The notes beneath the pieces were generated by a model. The model worked only from the letters and a program-made list of their open reading frames with translations. It had not been told where the DNA came from and made no database searches. Positions 16,010 through 23,055 of a stretch of DNA of 35,603 bases are shown here, in pieces (position 1 is the first letter of the stretch; the number at the start of each line of letters is the position of its first letter). The position numbers and the translations under genes are program-made. Origin of the DNA: Clostridia bacterium (GTDB lineage Bacteria; Bacillota; Clostridia; Oscillospirales; CAG-272); NCBI GenBank assembly GCA_017462385.1, contig JAFTRE010000018.1, forward strand, positions 1 to 35,603. The letters run 5' to 3'.

Positions 16010-16742
16010 CGTCAATGACGTCGCCGGTGATGTAGCTGGAGAGGTCGGAGGCAAGAAAGAGGACGGCGTTTGCTATGTCCTCGGGCTGACCGAAGCGGCC
16101 GAGCGGGATGGTCTTTTTGGGGTCGTCCTTGGGGTCGGTCAACCAGGACAGCCCCTGCGCCATAGCTGTAAGTGTTCTGCCGGGGCAAACGCTGTTGGAG
16201 GTGATGTTGTACTCGCCGCCCGACAGCGCGAAGCATTTGGACATGTTGAGAACTGCCGCCTTTGCGGAGCTATAAGCGCAGGAGGAGGAACGGCCGCCGC
16301 GCTCACCCGCCATGGACGAGATGTGTACCAGCTTGCCGTAATTCTGCTGCTTCATTATTTCAAACACAGCCTGAGTGCAGAAGAAGACGCTCTTTATGTC
16401 GAGTGTCTGCATTTTGTCCCATTCCTCGATGGTGATGTCCTCAACGCGAGAGACACCCGTGATGCCCGCGTTGTTGACCCAAATATCTATACGTCCAAAG
16501 ATGTCGCGCATAGCCGCGACTTCTTTTTTTATGTTGTCAAAGTCGGCAACGTTGAATTTGTGGAAAGCGGCGCGATGCCCCTGTGAGGTAAGATCGTCTG
16601 CAACCGCTTGCCCTTTTTCGGTGTTTATATCTGTAACTATAACGGCGGCGCCGAATTCCGCGAGCTTACGTGCTATAGCCTCGCCGATACCCTGGCCGGA
16701 GCCGGTAACTACGGCAACTTTGTTTTCAAGAAGCTGTTTCAT
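15984..16742 (-). CDS. SDR-family oxidoreductase
   Basis: A 252-residue classical short-chain dehydrogenase/reductase. The cofactor motif TGSGQGIG is at residues 14-21, NNAG near 90, and the catalytic Ser with YSSAK near 155. The C-terminal end DVIDVNGGLYMK is typical. The acidic residue after beta-2 (TDIN) suggests NAD(H) preference. It resembles 3-oxoacyl-ACP reductases and sugar or diol dehydrogenases, so the substrate is open. It is the last gene of the operon that begins with the E1 subunits and could reduce or oxidise their acyl or acyloin product. Its 3' end overlaps the convergent LacI gene. Confidence 0.88.
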   Translation of the reverse strand: MKQLLENKVAVVTGSGQGIGEAIARKLAEFGAAVIVTDINTEKGQAVADDLTSQGHRAAFHKFNVADFDNIKKEVAAMRDIFGRIDIWVNNAGITGVSRVEDITIEEWDKMQTLDIKSVFFCTQAVFEIMKQQNYGKLVHISSMAGERGGRSSSCAYSSAKAAVLNMSKCFALSGGEYNITSNSVCPGRTLTAMAQGLSWLTDPKDDPKKTIPLGRFGQPEDIANAVLFLASDLSSYITGDVIDVNGGLYMK

Positions 16743-16760
16743 AATTTGTTCCTTTCTTTT

Positions 16761-17492
16761 TTAAACGGCAAAGCCGTCGAAATGGTGTTTGCCCTCGACA
16801 TCGGTAATGTCGTACTTGGCGTCAAAGCTTGTATTGTGGATGCCCGCGACCTTTACATTCGCGTTTTTGAGTTGTTCGGGAAGATGGCTGTCATCTGCCC
16901 AACGGACGACTTCAAAATCGCCGTTATCGTCTATCTCCATTGTGGTGATGGATGTGTTTTCAAGGCGTACCATCTGCCAGACATCGCGTATCGGAACATT
17001 CAGCAGCTTAGCCATGATGAGCTGGATGGTCAGCATGTGGCAGGCGATCGCAATCTTGTTTCCGCGCTCGCGATTTACTATGTCAATGATGCCGCGAATA
17101 GCGCGCTCCTGCACCTGCAAAAATGTTTCACCGCCCTCCATGTGCAGCAGGTCGGGCTTGTTTTCCCAAAGGTCGATCTGCCCGGGCCATTTTGCCTCGA
17201 TCTCATCGCGGTTGAGCGTTTCCCAACCGCCGCAATGGATCTCGCGTATATCATCTACGGGAATGATCTCGATATCGCGCCCATTCTGTATGCGCTCGGC
17301 GGTCATCATTGTTCTTTTGAGCGGGCTTGAATAAATGCGGTCAAGTTCAAGCTTGGACATAGGCTCGCGCAAGGTCTCTGCCTGTGCTATGCCGCGCTCG
17401 TTGAGAGGATGGTCGGTACTTCCGATAAAGCGATAGAGTCGGTTGAGATCGGTCTCGCCGTGACGAACTATGTATACTGTAGTTTTTGACAT
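16761..17492 (-). CDS. Histidine phosphatase family protein (phosphoglycerate mutase-like)
   Basis: A 243-residue protein of the histidine phosphatase superfamily. The catalytic RHG motif (YIVRHGETDLN) is at the N-terminus, IYSSPLKRTMMTAE near 52, an acidic REIHCGGWE near 85, and a second catalytic histidine in IAIACHMLTIQ near 151. I set the start at 17492 (MSKTTVYIVRHGE); the open frame extends upstream but has no family sequence there. It lies between the lipoyl-hydrolase fusion and the SDR gene. It could be a phosphatase for a small phosphorylated metabolite; true phosphoglycerate mutase activity is less likely in this context. Confidence 0.85.
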   Translation of the reverse strand: MSKTTVYIVRHGETDLNRLYRFIGSTDHPLNERGIAQAETLREPMSKLELDRIYSSPLKRTMMTAERIQNGRDIEIIPVDDIREIHCGGWETLNRDEIEAKWPGQIDLWENKPDLLHMEGGETFLQVQERAIRGIIDIVNRERGNKIAIACHMLTIQLIMAKLLNVPIRDVWQMVRLENTSITTMEIDDNGDFEVVRWADDSHLPEQLKNANVKVAGIHNTSFDAKYDITDVEGKHHFDGFAV

Positions 17493-17529
17493 TGTTTTTA
17501 TCCTTATATAATAATGGTGAAACACCGCA

Positions 17530-17549
17530 GGGCAGGGGAGACCCTGCCC
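17530..17549 (-). ncRNA. Intercistronic GC-rich hairpin
   Basis: GGGCAGGG/CCCTGCCC with a four-base loop, extended outward by an AACAC/GTGTT pair after small mismatches. It lies between the lipoyl-hydrolase fusion and the histidine phosphatase gene and lacks a U run. It is probably a transcript-stabilising or processing element that sets relative expression within the operon. Confidence 0.45.
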
Positions 17550-17563
17550 GTGAGTGTTATGTT

Positions 17564-19252
17564 TTAAAGCCCCAGAGACGCGTAAACTATGTTGCGTATA
17601 CGAGGATGAACTATGCGCTCCTGCGAGTTGAGCATATGTTGAACATAGAAGATGGAAAGCTGATTTTTGGGGTCGATGCCGATGTAAGCACCTGCGGCAC
17701 CTGCCCAACCGAACTCACCGAGCGGCGAGAGCGAGCCGGCGGTGCGGTCGATATGCGTGCGAACGCCCAGACCGTAGCCGTAGCCGCGGAACTGCGGGAA
17801 GGCGCGGTGGAAGTCGCCCAGACGAACATCGTCAAGCTGATTTTCGCGCATGAGGTCGATGGTGGCAGGGGAGAGTATGCGCACGCCCGTCTCACCAACG
17901 CCGCCGCATGCCAGCATGTCTGCGAAAATGCTCATGTCGCGAAGCGTTGAGATCATGCCCGCGCCACCGCTGTCGTAATCGGGTCCGAGAACGTAGCTGT
18001 TGGTCAGCGGGATGGGCTGAGCAGTGCGGGTCTTGTCGTTATAGCGATATTGCGCCGCCATGCGCGACTTATCGATCTGCTCGATGTGATAGCAGGAATC
18101 GTGCATTCCGAGCGGCTCGAATATTTCTTTTTTGACGAATTCGGAGAAGCGCATGCCCGAAACGACCTCTACCAGTGCGGCGAGAATGTCATGAGACAGA
18201 CCGTACAGCCACTGTGTTGAGGGGTCAAAGGTGAGTGGAGATTTTGCGACTGCGCGTGCGATATCGCGGGTGGGGCAACGGCCTTTGGTTTCAACGGCTA
18301 CGTCGTTGATGTTGGCGGTTGCAAGATTGTAGTTCAGACCCGAGGACATGGTGAACAGGTCTCGGATGAGAAGCTGATGCTTGACGGGCTGTGTGTACGA
18401 ACCGCGGCTGTATTCTATGTCGGCATACTCGGGCAGATAGTCCGAGACGGGGTCGAGCAACAGGAACTTTCCGCGCTCAAGCAGCTTGAGTGCCGCTACG
18501 CAGGTCACGACCTTGGAGCAGGAATACATATAGTAAAGTGCGTCGGAACGCAGTGGCTCACCGGTGGCTCTGTCCTGCACACCTGCCTGGCAGTAATAAA
18601 GCTGTTCATGTCCGCGCTTGACGGTCACAGCCGCCGAGGGAATGCCGATAACATCGGTGACATAGCTGATATAGTCGCGCAATGCCGAGAAATCGGCGGG
18701 CGCGGAAATAAGTGCGGGCGCGGCGGGGCGAGACAACGTTGCGGCTGCCGCTTTTACGTCGGCGGGCTTGATAAAGCTGCCGTTTGAAGCAGTGACAAGC
18801 GCCAAGTCAACTCCGAGCTCTGCCGCAAGCTTTTTAGCCGAGGGCATAGCGGGAGCGGCTGCCTTTGCCACGGGCGCGGGAGCAGGTGCGACAAATTCGC
18901 TGACGGGTGCGGGGGCGGCGGGTGCTGCCGCGACGGTAGGCTTCTCGGCGGCGGTTACTTCGACAGGCTCTTCGACAGGTGCCGACTTACCCGACTTTGC
19001 CGCTTCAAGGTCATCCGCGTCGCCGATCTCAAACATGAGCGCGCCTGCGTCAATAACGTCAAATTCATTTATATGAACAGCGCAGACATAGCCTGCGGCG
19101 AAGCTTTCGACGGGCAGAGTTGCCTTGTCTGTCTCAACCTCGGCGACGATGTGACCGCGACCGATCTTGTCGCCAACCTTGACACATATCTGTGTTACGG
19201 TGGCGGTATCGGTCGTCTGTCCGGCGCTGGGCATTATGATTTTTTTGATCAT
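17564..19252 (-). CDS. Lipoyl domain - subunit-binding domain - beta-lactamase-fold serine hydrolase fusion
   Basis: A 562-residue protein in one uninterrupted frame. Residues 1-80 form a lipoyl domain beginning MIKKIIMPSAGQ, with the modified lysine K43 in VETDKATLP. An Ala/Pro/Val linker (90-133) leads to a peripheral subunit-binding domain at 136-170 (PSAKKLAAELGVDLALV, IKPADVKAA). From about 190 to the end is a class C beta-lactamase/esterase domain: nucleophile S244 and K247 in YSCSKVV, Tyr350 in WLYGLSHD, and late GWAGAAG. No HxxxD acyltransferase core of a normal E2 is present. GGAG lies eight bases before the chosen start; an upstream ATG at 19264 is less likely. It follows E1 beta in the operon. 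It may transfer or hydrolyse the lipoyl-bound acyl group; that is inference. Confidence 0.85.
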   Translation of the reverse strand: MIKKIIMPSAGQTTDTATVTQICVKVGDKIGRGHIVAEVETDKATLPVESFAAGYVCAVHINEFDVIDAGALMFEIGDADDLEAAKSGKSAPVEEPVEVTAAEKPTVAAAPAAPAPVSEFVAPAPAPVAKAAAPAMPSAKKLAAELGVDLALVTASNGSFIKPADVKAAAATLSRPAAPALISAPADFSALRDYISYVTDVIGIPSAAVTVKRGHEQLYYCQAGVQDRATGEPLRSDALYYMYSCSKVVTCVAALKLLERGKFLLLDPVSDYLPEYADIEYSRGSYTQPVKHQLLIRDLFTMSSGLNYNLATANINDVAVETKGRCPTRDIARAVAKSPLTFDPSTQWLYGLSHDILAALVEVVSGMRFSEFVKKEIFEPLGMHDSCYHIEQIDKSRMAAQYRYNDKTRTAQPIPLTNSYVLGPDYDSGGAGMISTLRDMSIFADMLACGGVGETGVRILSPATIDLMRENQLDDVRLGDFHRAFPQFRGYGYGLGVRTHIDRTAGSLSPLGEFGWAGAAGAYIGIDPKNQLSIFYVQHMLNSQERIVHPRIRNIVYASLGL

Positions 19253-19283
19253 ATTAATCTCCATTCTGCAAATATTATCGATG

Positions 19284-19353
19284 AATTTTGTCAAGGACAA
19301 AATTCGTGCGTGAAAAAGTGTGCTTCACTATTAGAAAAAAGTAACTTTCACGC
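19284..19353 (-). ncRNA. Two small hairpins between E1 beta and the lipoyl-hydrolase gene
   Basis: AATTTTGTC/GACAAAATT (19284-19292 with 19296-19304, three-base loop) and GCGTGAAA/TTTCACGC (19308-19315 with 19346-19353). They fill most of the 117-base gap within the operon. No convincing promoter was seen there, so they probably influence mRNA processing or stability. Confidence 0.4.
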
Positions 19354-19369
19354 TAAACTCCTTAGTGAT

Positions 19370-20422
19370 TTACAGGCGAGCCAGCTTGCGTGCTGCGTCT
19401 GCTATCTTTTCAGTGGAGGGAATGACGTAGTTTTCAAGTACAGGCGAGAAGGGAACGGGCGTATCAAGTGCGGCGAGACGAACGATAGGTGCGTCAAGCA
19501 GGAATATCTCGTTTTCCGCAAAGTAGGATGCGACCTGTGCGCCCCAACCGCAGTTATAGTTGTCCTCGTGCACTATCATCAGCTTGCCTGTTTTGCGGAC
19601 GGACTCTACCACAGTCTCATAGTCGAAGGGAAGCAGAGTTCTGGGGTCGATGACCTCACAACTGATGCCTTCCTTTTCAAGCTGTTCAGCCGCCTGCATT
19701 GCCTTGTGGCACATCAGCAGGTTTGCGACGATGGTAACATCCTTGCCCTCACGGCGGATGGCTGCCTTGCCGAAAGGAATCGTGTAATCCTCCTCCGGCA
19801 CCTCGCCCGACGAGTTGATAGCGCCCGCTTCTTTACGCTTGGAGCCGTAAAGAAGTTTGTGCTCGAAGAAGATGACAGGGTTGTTGTCGCGGATGGCCGT
19901 CTTCATAAGACCCTTGGCGTCATAAGCCGTGGAGGGGCAGACGACTTTAAGTCCCGGAACATGTGCAAAATAGGTTTCGGGAGACTGTGCGTGCTGAGCA
20001 CCGCGGTTGGTAGCTCCCGAGGGGCAACGCATGACCATGGGTATATTTAGCGTACCGCCCGACATATATCTCATTTTTGCCGCCTGGTTGACCAGCTGGT
20101 CCATCATGCAGAACAGAAAGTCGCAGTACTGAAGATCGGCAACGGGTCTCATGCCCATCATAGCCGAGCCCACGCAAACGCCTGCGATCATGATCTCGGA
20201 AATAGGTGTGTTGATAGCACGGCCGACGCCTGCTACCTCTTTCTGACCGGGGATGGGAGGAAAGTAACCAAACTCATCTCCGATACCCTTTGTAACGGTA
20301 AAGGCACCTCCCATACCACCGGGAATATCTTCGTCCTCGCCCATACAGTAAACGGCGGGGTCACGGCGCATCTCCTCGGCGATAGCCGCCTTGAGAGCGT
20401 CGGCAATAGACAAAACTGCCAT
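19370..20422 (-). CDS. pdhB: TPP-dependent 2-oxoacid/acetoin dehydrogenase E1 beta subunit
   Basis: A 350-residue E1 beta. Family motifs are the N-terminal ALKAAIAEEMRRDPAVYCMGED, QLVNQAAKMRYMSGG, MVMRCPSGATNRGAQHAQSPE near 128-148, the C-terminal VIDPRTLLPFDYETV, and HEDNYNCGWGAQVAS. It pairs with E1 alpha to decarboxylate a 2-oxoacid (or cleave acetoin) on thiamine diphosphate and reductively acylate lipoyl lysine. Its ATG overlaps the E1 alpha stop by one base. The subunit type is clear; pyruvate, branched-chain and acetoin enzymes cannot be separated by eye, so the symbol is provisional. Confidence 0.9.
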   Translation of the reverse strand: MAVLSIADALKAAIAEEMRRDPAVYCMGEDEDIPGGMGGAFTVTKGIGDEFGYFPPIPGQKEVAGVGRAINTPISEIMIAGVCVGSAMMGMRPVADLQYCDFLFCMMDQLVNQAAKMRYMSGGTLNIPMVMRCPSGATNRGAQHAQSPETYFAHVPGLKVVCPSTAYDAKGLMKTAIRDNNPVIFFEHKLLYGSKRKEAGAINSSGEVPEEDYTIPFGKAAIRREGKDVTIVANLLMCHKAMQAAEQLEKEGISCEVIDPRTLLPFDYETVVESVRKTGKLMIVHEDNYNCGWGAQVASYFAENEIFLLDAPIVRLAALDTPVPFSPVLENYVIPSTEKIADAARKLARL

Positions 20423-21408
20423 TAGTTGTTACCTCCTTCATCGTAAACGTCGCACTCTGCGTCGGCAAGCGCCGGGAAAGGTGCTTTTTGTGCGTATTCA
20501 ACGCTGTCGTCGATAGCAGCGACGACCTCTGCCTCAATCTCGGCGAGCTCGTCCTCTGTGGCGACGCCCTCGGCGAGAATGCGCTCGCGGAACATCTTTA
20601 CGGGATCGTGCTCGTTGAGGTAGTAATTTTCTTCGTCCTTGGGGCGATAACCGCAGGCGTCGTTGCGCGAGTGACCGCCGCGGCGATATGTTTTGAGCTC
20701 AAGTATCGTGGGGCCCTCACCGGCTCTTGCACGGGCGATGGCGCGAGCGGCTGCCTCGTTAACAGCCAGCACATCGTTGCCATCAACGACCTCGGCGGGA
20801 ATGCCGTAAGCGGCGGCGCGATCGGCGGCGGGGTTGGGCATATTGCAGGTTATTTTGATAGAGGTGGTTGCAGAGTAGAGGTTGTTTTCGCAGACGAAAA
20901 TGACAGGCAGCTTCCAGACGGCTGCAGCGTTCATTGTCTCATGGAACGAGCCCTCGTTGGTAGCACCGTCGCCCATAAAGGACATGGCGACATTGTCCTT
21001 GCCCTGCATTTTGAAAGCAAGTGCGGCGCCTGCGGCGATCGGAATGTTGCCGCCGACGATAGCGTTGGCGGGGGGAGCGCCGACCGAGAAGTCACCTGTA
21101 TGCATTGCACCGCCCTTACCGCGGCAGCAGCCCTCGTCCTTGCCGAACATTTCGCACATCATAGAGCGCAGTGTGACGCCCTTTGCGATGTCGTGTCCTG
21201 CGGGACGGTGGGTCGAGAACATAACGTCATCGACTCTCAGGTCATAGATCATACCAACGGCAGACGCCTCTTCGCCGTGGCTCTGGTGGATGGTTCCGGG
21301 CATTATTCCTTCGAGGAACAGATAGTAGATCGTTTCCTCATACTGGCGTATGGTGTACATCGTTTTGTACATTCCAAGCGCCTTTTCCCTTGCGGGCATG
21401 TTTGCCAT
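20422..21408 (-). CDS. pdhA: TPP-dependent 2-oxoacid/acetoin dehydrogenase E1 alpha subunit
   Basis: A 328-residue E1 alpha. The thiamine diphosphate motif begins GDGATNEGSFHETMNAAAVW at 146 and ends with ENN near 175. Upstream are the substrate loop STHRPAGHDIAKG and the motif CRGKGGAMHTGD. GGHSRNDACGYRPKDE near 260 covers the loop that is phosphorylated in mitochondrial homologues. The start at 21408 (MANMPAREKA) has AAAGGAG upstream; the open frame to 21504 runs through the promoter region and is rejected. It leads a five-gene operon with its own promoter and an operator palindrome in the leader. The AcoA/PdhA subfamily is not resolved. Confidence 0.92.
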   Translation of the reverse strand: MANMPAREKALGMYKTMYTIRQYEETIYYLFLEGIMPGTIHQSHGEEASAVGMIYDLRVDDVMFSTHRPAGHDIAKGVTLRSMMCEMFGKDEGCCRGKGGAMHTGDFSVGAPPANAIVGGNIPIAAGAALAFKMQGKDNVAMSFMGDGATNEGSFHETMNAAAVWKLPVIFVCENNLYSATTSIKITCNMPNPAADRAAAYGIPAEVVDGNDVLAVNEAAARAIARARAGEGPTILELKTYRRGGHSRNDACGYRPKDEENYYLNEHDPVKMFRERILAEGVATEDELAEIEAEVVAAIDDSVEYAQKAPFPALADAECDVYDEGGNN

Positions 21409-21427
21409 TTCAGAATACTCCTTTGTT

Positions 21428-21439
21428 ATGTAATTACAT
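21428..21439. promoter_or_regulatory. Operator palindrome ATGTAATTACAT in the pdhA leader
   Basis: A perfect 12-bp palindrome lying about 35 bases downstream of the predicted pdhA start, just before its ribosome binding site. The same sequence occurs 124 bases away beside the lplA promoter. Confidence 0.65.
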
Positions 21440-21480
21440 TTGTGCGTATAAACGCAACTTGGGATTTTGTGTACATCATA

Positions 21481-21509
21481 ATTATAACGTGCGCATCTTT
21501 TCAAGTCAA
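21481..21509 (-). promoter_or_regulatory. SigA promoter for the pdhA operon
   Basis: On the reverse strand TTGACT (21504-21509), 17-base spacer, TATAAT (21481-21486), about 70 bases before the pdhA ATG. Confidence 0.85.
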
Positions 21510-21550
21510 CGGCAAATAAGGGGGAAATGCAGGATTTTTAATTTTTTGGC

Positions 21551-21564
21551 TATGTAATTACATA
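21551..21564. promoter_or_regulatory. Operator palindrome TATGTAATTACATA upstream of lplA
   Basis: A perfect 14-bp palindrome containing ATGTAATTACAT. It ends 13 bases before the lplA -35 and sits upstream of the divergent pdhA promoter, so one regulator could control both directions. Confidence 0.65.
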
Positions 21565-21577
21565 TTTCGCGCAACAC

Positions 21578-21606
21578 TTGACAAACCGTGGAGGAGCGGT
21601 TATAAT
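21578..21606 (+). promoter_or_regulatory. Consensus SigA promoter for lplA
   Basis: TTGACA (21578-21583), 17-base spacer, TATAAT (21601-21606), about 26 bases before the start codon. Confidence 0.9.
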
Positions 21607-21631
21607 AAATTGATTTGAAAGGGGGATGACC

Positions 21632-22600
21632 ATGATAAATAAACTTACATTTTACATATCCGACAGTTTTGATGTTTACTCCAATATGGCGCTGGAAAAG
21701 CATTTAACGCTTACCGCCGCGCGCGATGAATGTGTGCTGTATTTATGGCGCAATGAGCGTACCGTGGTTATTGGCAGAAATCAGAACTGCTGGGCGGAAT
21801 GCCGTGTCTCAACTCTTGAAGCCGACGGCGGACACCTCGCGCGGCGATTGTCTGGTGGCGGCGCCGTCTATCACGACGTGGGAAATCTCAATTTTACGTT
21901 TGCCGCAAGCGCCGAAAACTACGATGTGGCGCGGCAGTGCCGAGTTATTGCCGAGGCGGTCGGCGAGTTCGGACTTTGCGCCGAGGTCAGCGGACGAAAC
22001 GATATACTGATCGACGGCGCGAAATTTTCGGGCAATGCATTTTGGCGTTTTGGGCAAAATCATTATCACCACGGCACAATACTTATAAGGACAGATACTG
22101 AGGCGATGGCGCGGTATCTTAGCGTTGATCCTGCCAAGCTGAAAGCTAAGGGGGTGTCGTCGGTGCGTTCTCGGGTGGTCAACCTTGCGGAGTTGAGTCC
22201 GGATATTAACGTAAACAGTATGACGGCGGCGCTGAGAAAAGCATTTGGAAAGGTATATGGACTCGAGGTCAACGAAGGAGTATTGCCGACTGCGGAGGTG
22301 CTTGAGCCTATTCGCGCAGAATTTGCGGCGGACGAATGGAAATACAGCCGCACACCCGAGTTTTCGCATAAGCTGACCGAGCGGTTTGCGTGGGGCGGTA
22401 TTATGTTGGAGCTGGATGTCCGAGAGGGATATGTTGTCGACTGTGAGGTGTTTTCCGATGCGCTTGACAGCGAGTATATCGCGTCTCTTGCCGCGCGACT
22501 TATAGGCAATCGCTATGATGCAGGTTCGCTGTGCGCGGCGATCGGAGAGCAAGGGCAGGAGTCACGCGATATAGCGGCACTGTTAAGGAGGGAAATATAA
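21632..22600 (+). CDS. lplA: Lipoate-protein ligase A
   Basis: A 322-residue lipoate-protein ligase that attaches lipoate to the lysine of lipoyl domains using ATP. Family motifs are ARRLSGGGAVYHDVGNLNFT near 70-89 and SGRNDILIDGAKFSGNAFWR near 121-140, with the binding lysine in AKFSGNA. The C-terminal accessory domain is present. I chose ATG 21632 over ATG 21626, because AAAGGGGG abuts the first ATG but is correctly spaced for the second. It is divergent from the E1/lipoyl-hydrolase operon and shares an operator palindrome with it, so its likely client is K43 of that fusion protein. Confidence 0.93.
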   Translation: MINKLTFYISDSFDVYSNMALEKHLTLTAARDECVLYLWRNERTVVIGRNQNCWAECRVSTLEADGGHLARRLSGGGAVYHDVGNLNFTFAASAENYDVARQCRVIAEAVGEFGLCAEVSGRNDILIDGAKFSGNAFWRFGQNHYHHGTILIRTDTEAMARYLSVDPAKLKAKGVSSVRSRVVNLAELSPDINVNSMTAALRKAFGKVYGLEVNEGVLPTAEVLEPIRAEFAADEWKYSRTPEFSHKLTERFAWGGIMLELDVREGYVVDCEVFSDALDSEYIASLAARLIGNRYDAGSLCAAIGEQGQESRDIAALLRREI

Positions 22601-22607
22601 AATGTAA

Positions 22608-22637
22608 AAACGCCGAGAGCGTCCGCTCTCGGCGTTT
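22608..22637 (+). terminator. Intrinsic terminator of lplA
   Basis: A 13-bp stem AAACGCCGAGAGC/GCTCTCGGCGTTT with loop GTCC, seven bases after the lplA stop. The T-rich tail is interrupted by the MITE insertion site. Confidence 0.8.
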
Positions 22638-22643
22638 AAAATT

Positions 22644-22847
22644 GGCTCTGTCACAGCAAGTGGTTGATTTTTGCTGTCATTCTGAGCGAAGACCGCCCGA
22701 GATTACCCTGCGGGTTCGGCTACGGGCTACGCCCTACACTCAGGATGACGTGGGCGGTCGTAGTCGAAATCCGACCAAGGAGGATCAAACGGCACAGTGT
22801 GCCGTTTGGAATCCGGTAAAAATCAACCGCTTTGCTGTGACAGGGCC
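22644..22847. mobile_element. 204-bp MITE-like element with 8-bp target duplication
   Basis: The terminal inverted repeats are about 30 bp: the left end starts GGCTCTGTCACAGCAA and the right end, read in reverse, starts GGCCCTGTCACAGCAA; both continue with GGTTGATTTTT. The element is flanked by identical TTAAAATT (22636-22643 and 22848-22855). Inside are a nested pair GTCATTCTGAG/CTCAGGATGAC and a hairpin AAACGGCAC/GTGCCGTTT. It has no transposase and would have to be mobilised in trans. It landed in the tail of the lplA terminator, beside the orphan pyk fragment. Confidence 0.75.
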
Positions 22848-22853
22848 TTAAAA

Positions 22854-22916
22854 TTATTTAATGGTCTCAAATTTGATAAGGCTTGTGTTTCCGGACTGGC
22901 TGTTTGTGACGCTGCA
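22854..22916 (-). pseudogene. Orphan copy of the pyruvate kinase 3' end
   Basis: Read on the reverse strand this fragment encodes QSGNTSLIKFETIK and a stop, identical over those residues to the C-terminus of the intact pyk 2.8 kb away. About 20 codons align, in the same orientation. Differences are mostly synonymous (for example ATC/ATT, GAA/GAG, AAG/AAA, CAA/CAG), with Gly to Ser and Ile to Val changes further in. Similarity stops abruptly near 22914. This looks like a relic of a diverged but once functional pyk end and marks the far boundary of the AT-rich island. Confidence 0.8.
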
Positions 22917-22974
22917 ATAATAGTATTGCAATATTAATATTTTTAAAAAATTGATTATTTTGTATTAAAAAGCC

Positions 22975-23003
22975 TTGACACGTTCTAAAAAATTGGTTAA
23001 AAT
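22975..23003 (+). promoter_or_regulatory. Promoter of the AT-rich island genes
   Basis: TTGACA (22975-22980), 17-base spacer, TAAAAT (22998-23003), about 53 bases before the start codon of the RICIN-BIG2 gene. Confidence 0.75.
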
Positions 23004-23055
23004 TAATATGTACCATGCAAGGTATAAAATTTACAAAAAAAAGGAGTACACAAAA

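Noticed and set aside
21409-21504. N-terminal extension of E1 alpha
   Set aside because: It crosses the operator and promoter; 21408 has AAAGGAG upstream and matches family length.
22975-23055. An upstream TTG start for the RICIN-BIG2 gene
   Set aside because: The TTG is the first part of the TTGACA -35 element; ATG 23056 has a good ribosome binding site and starts the signal peptide.
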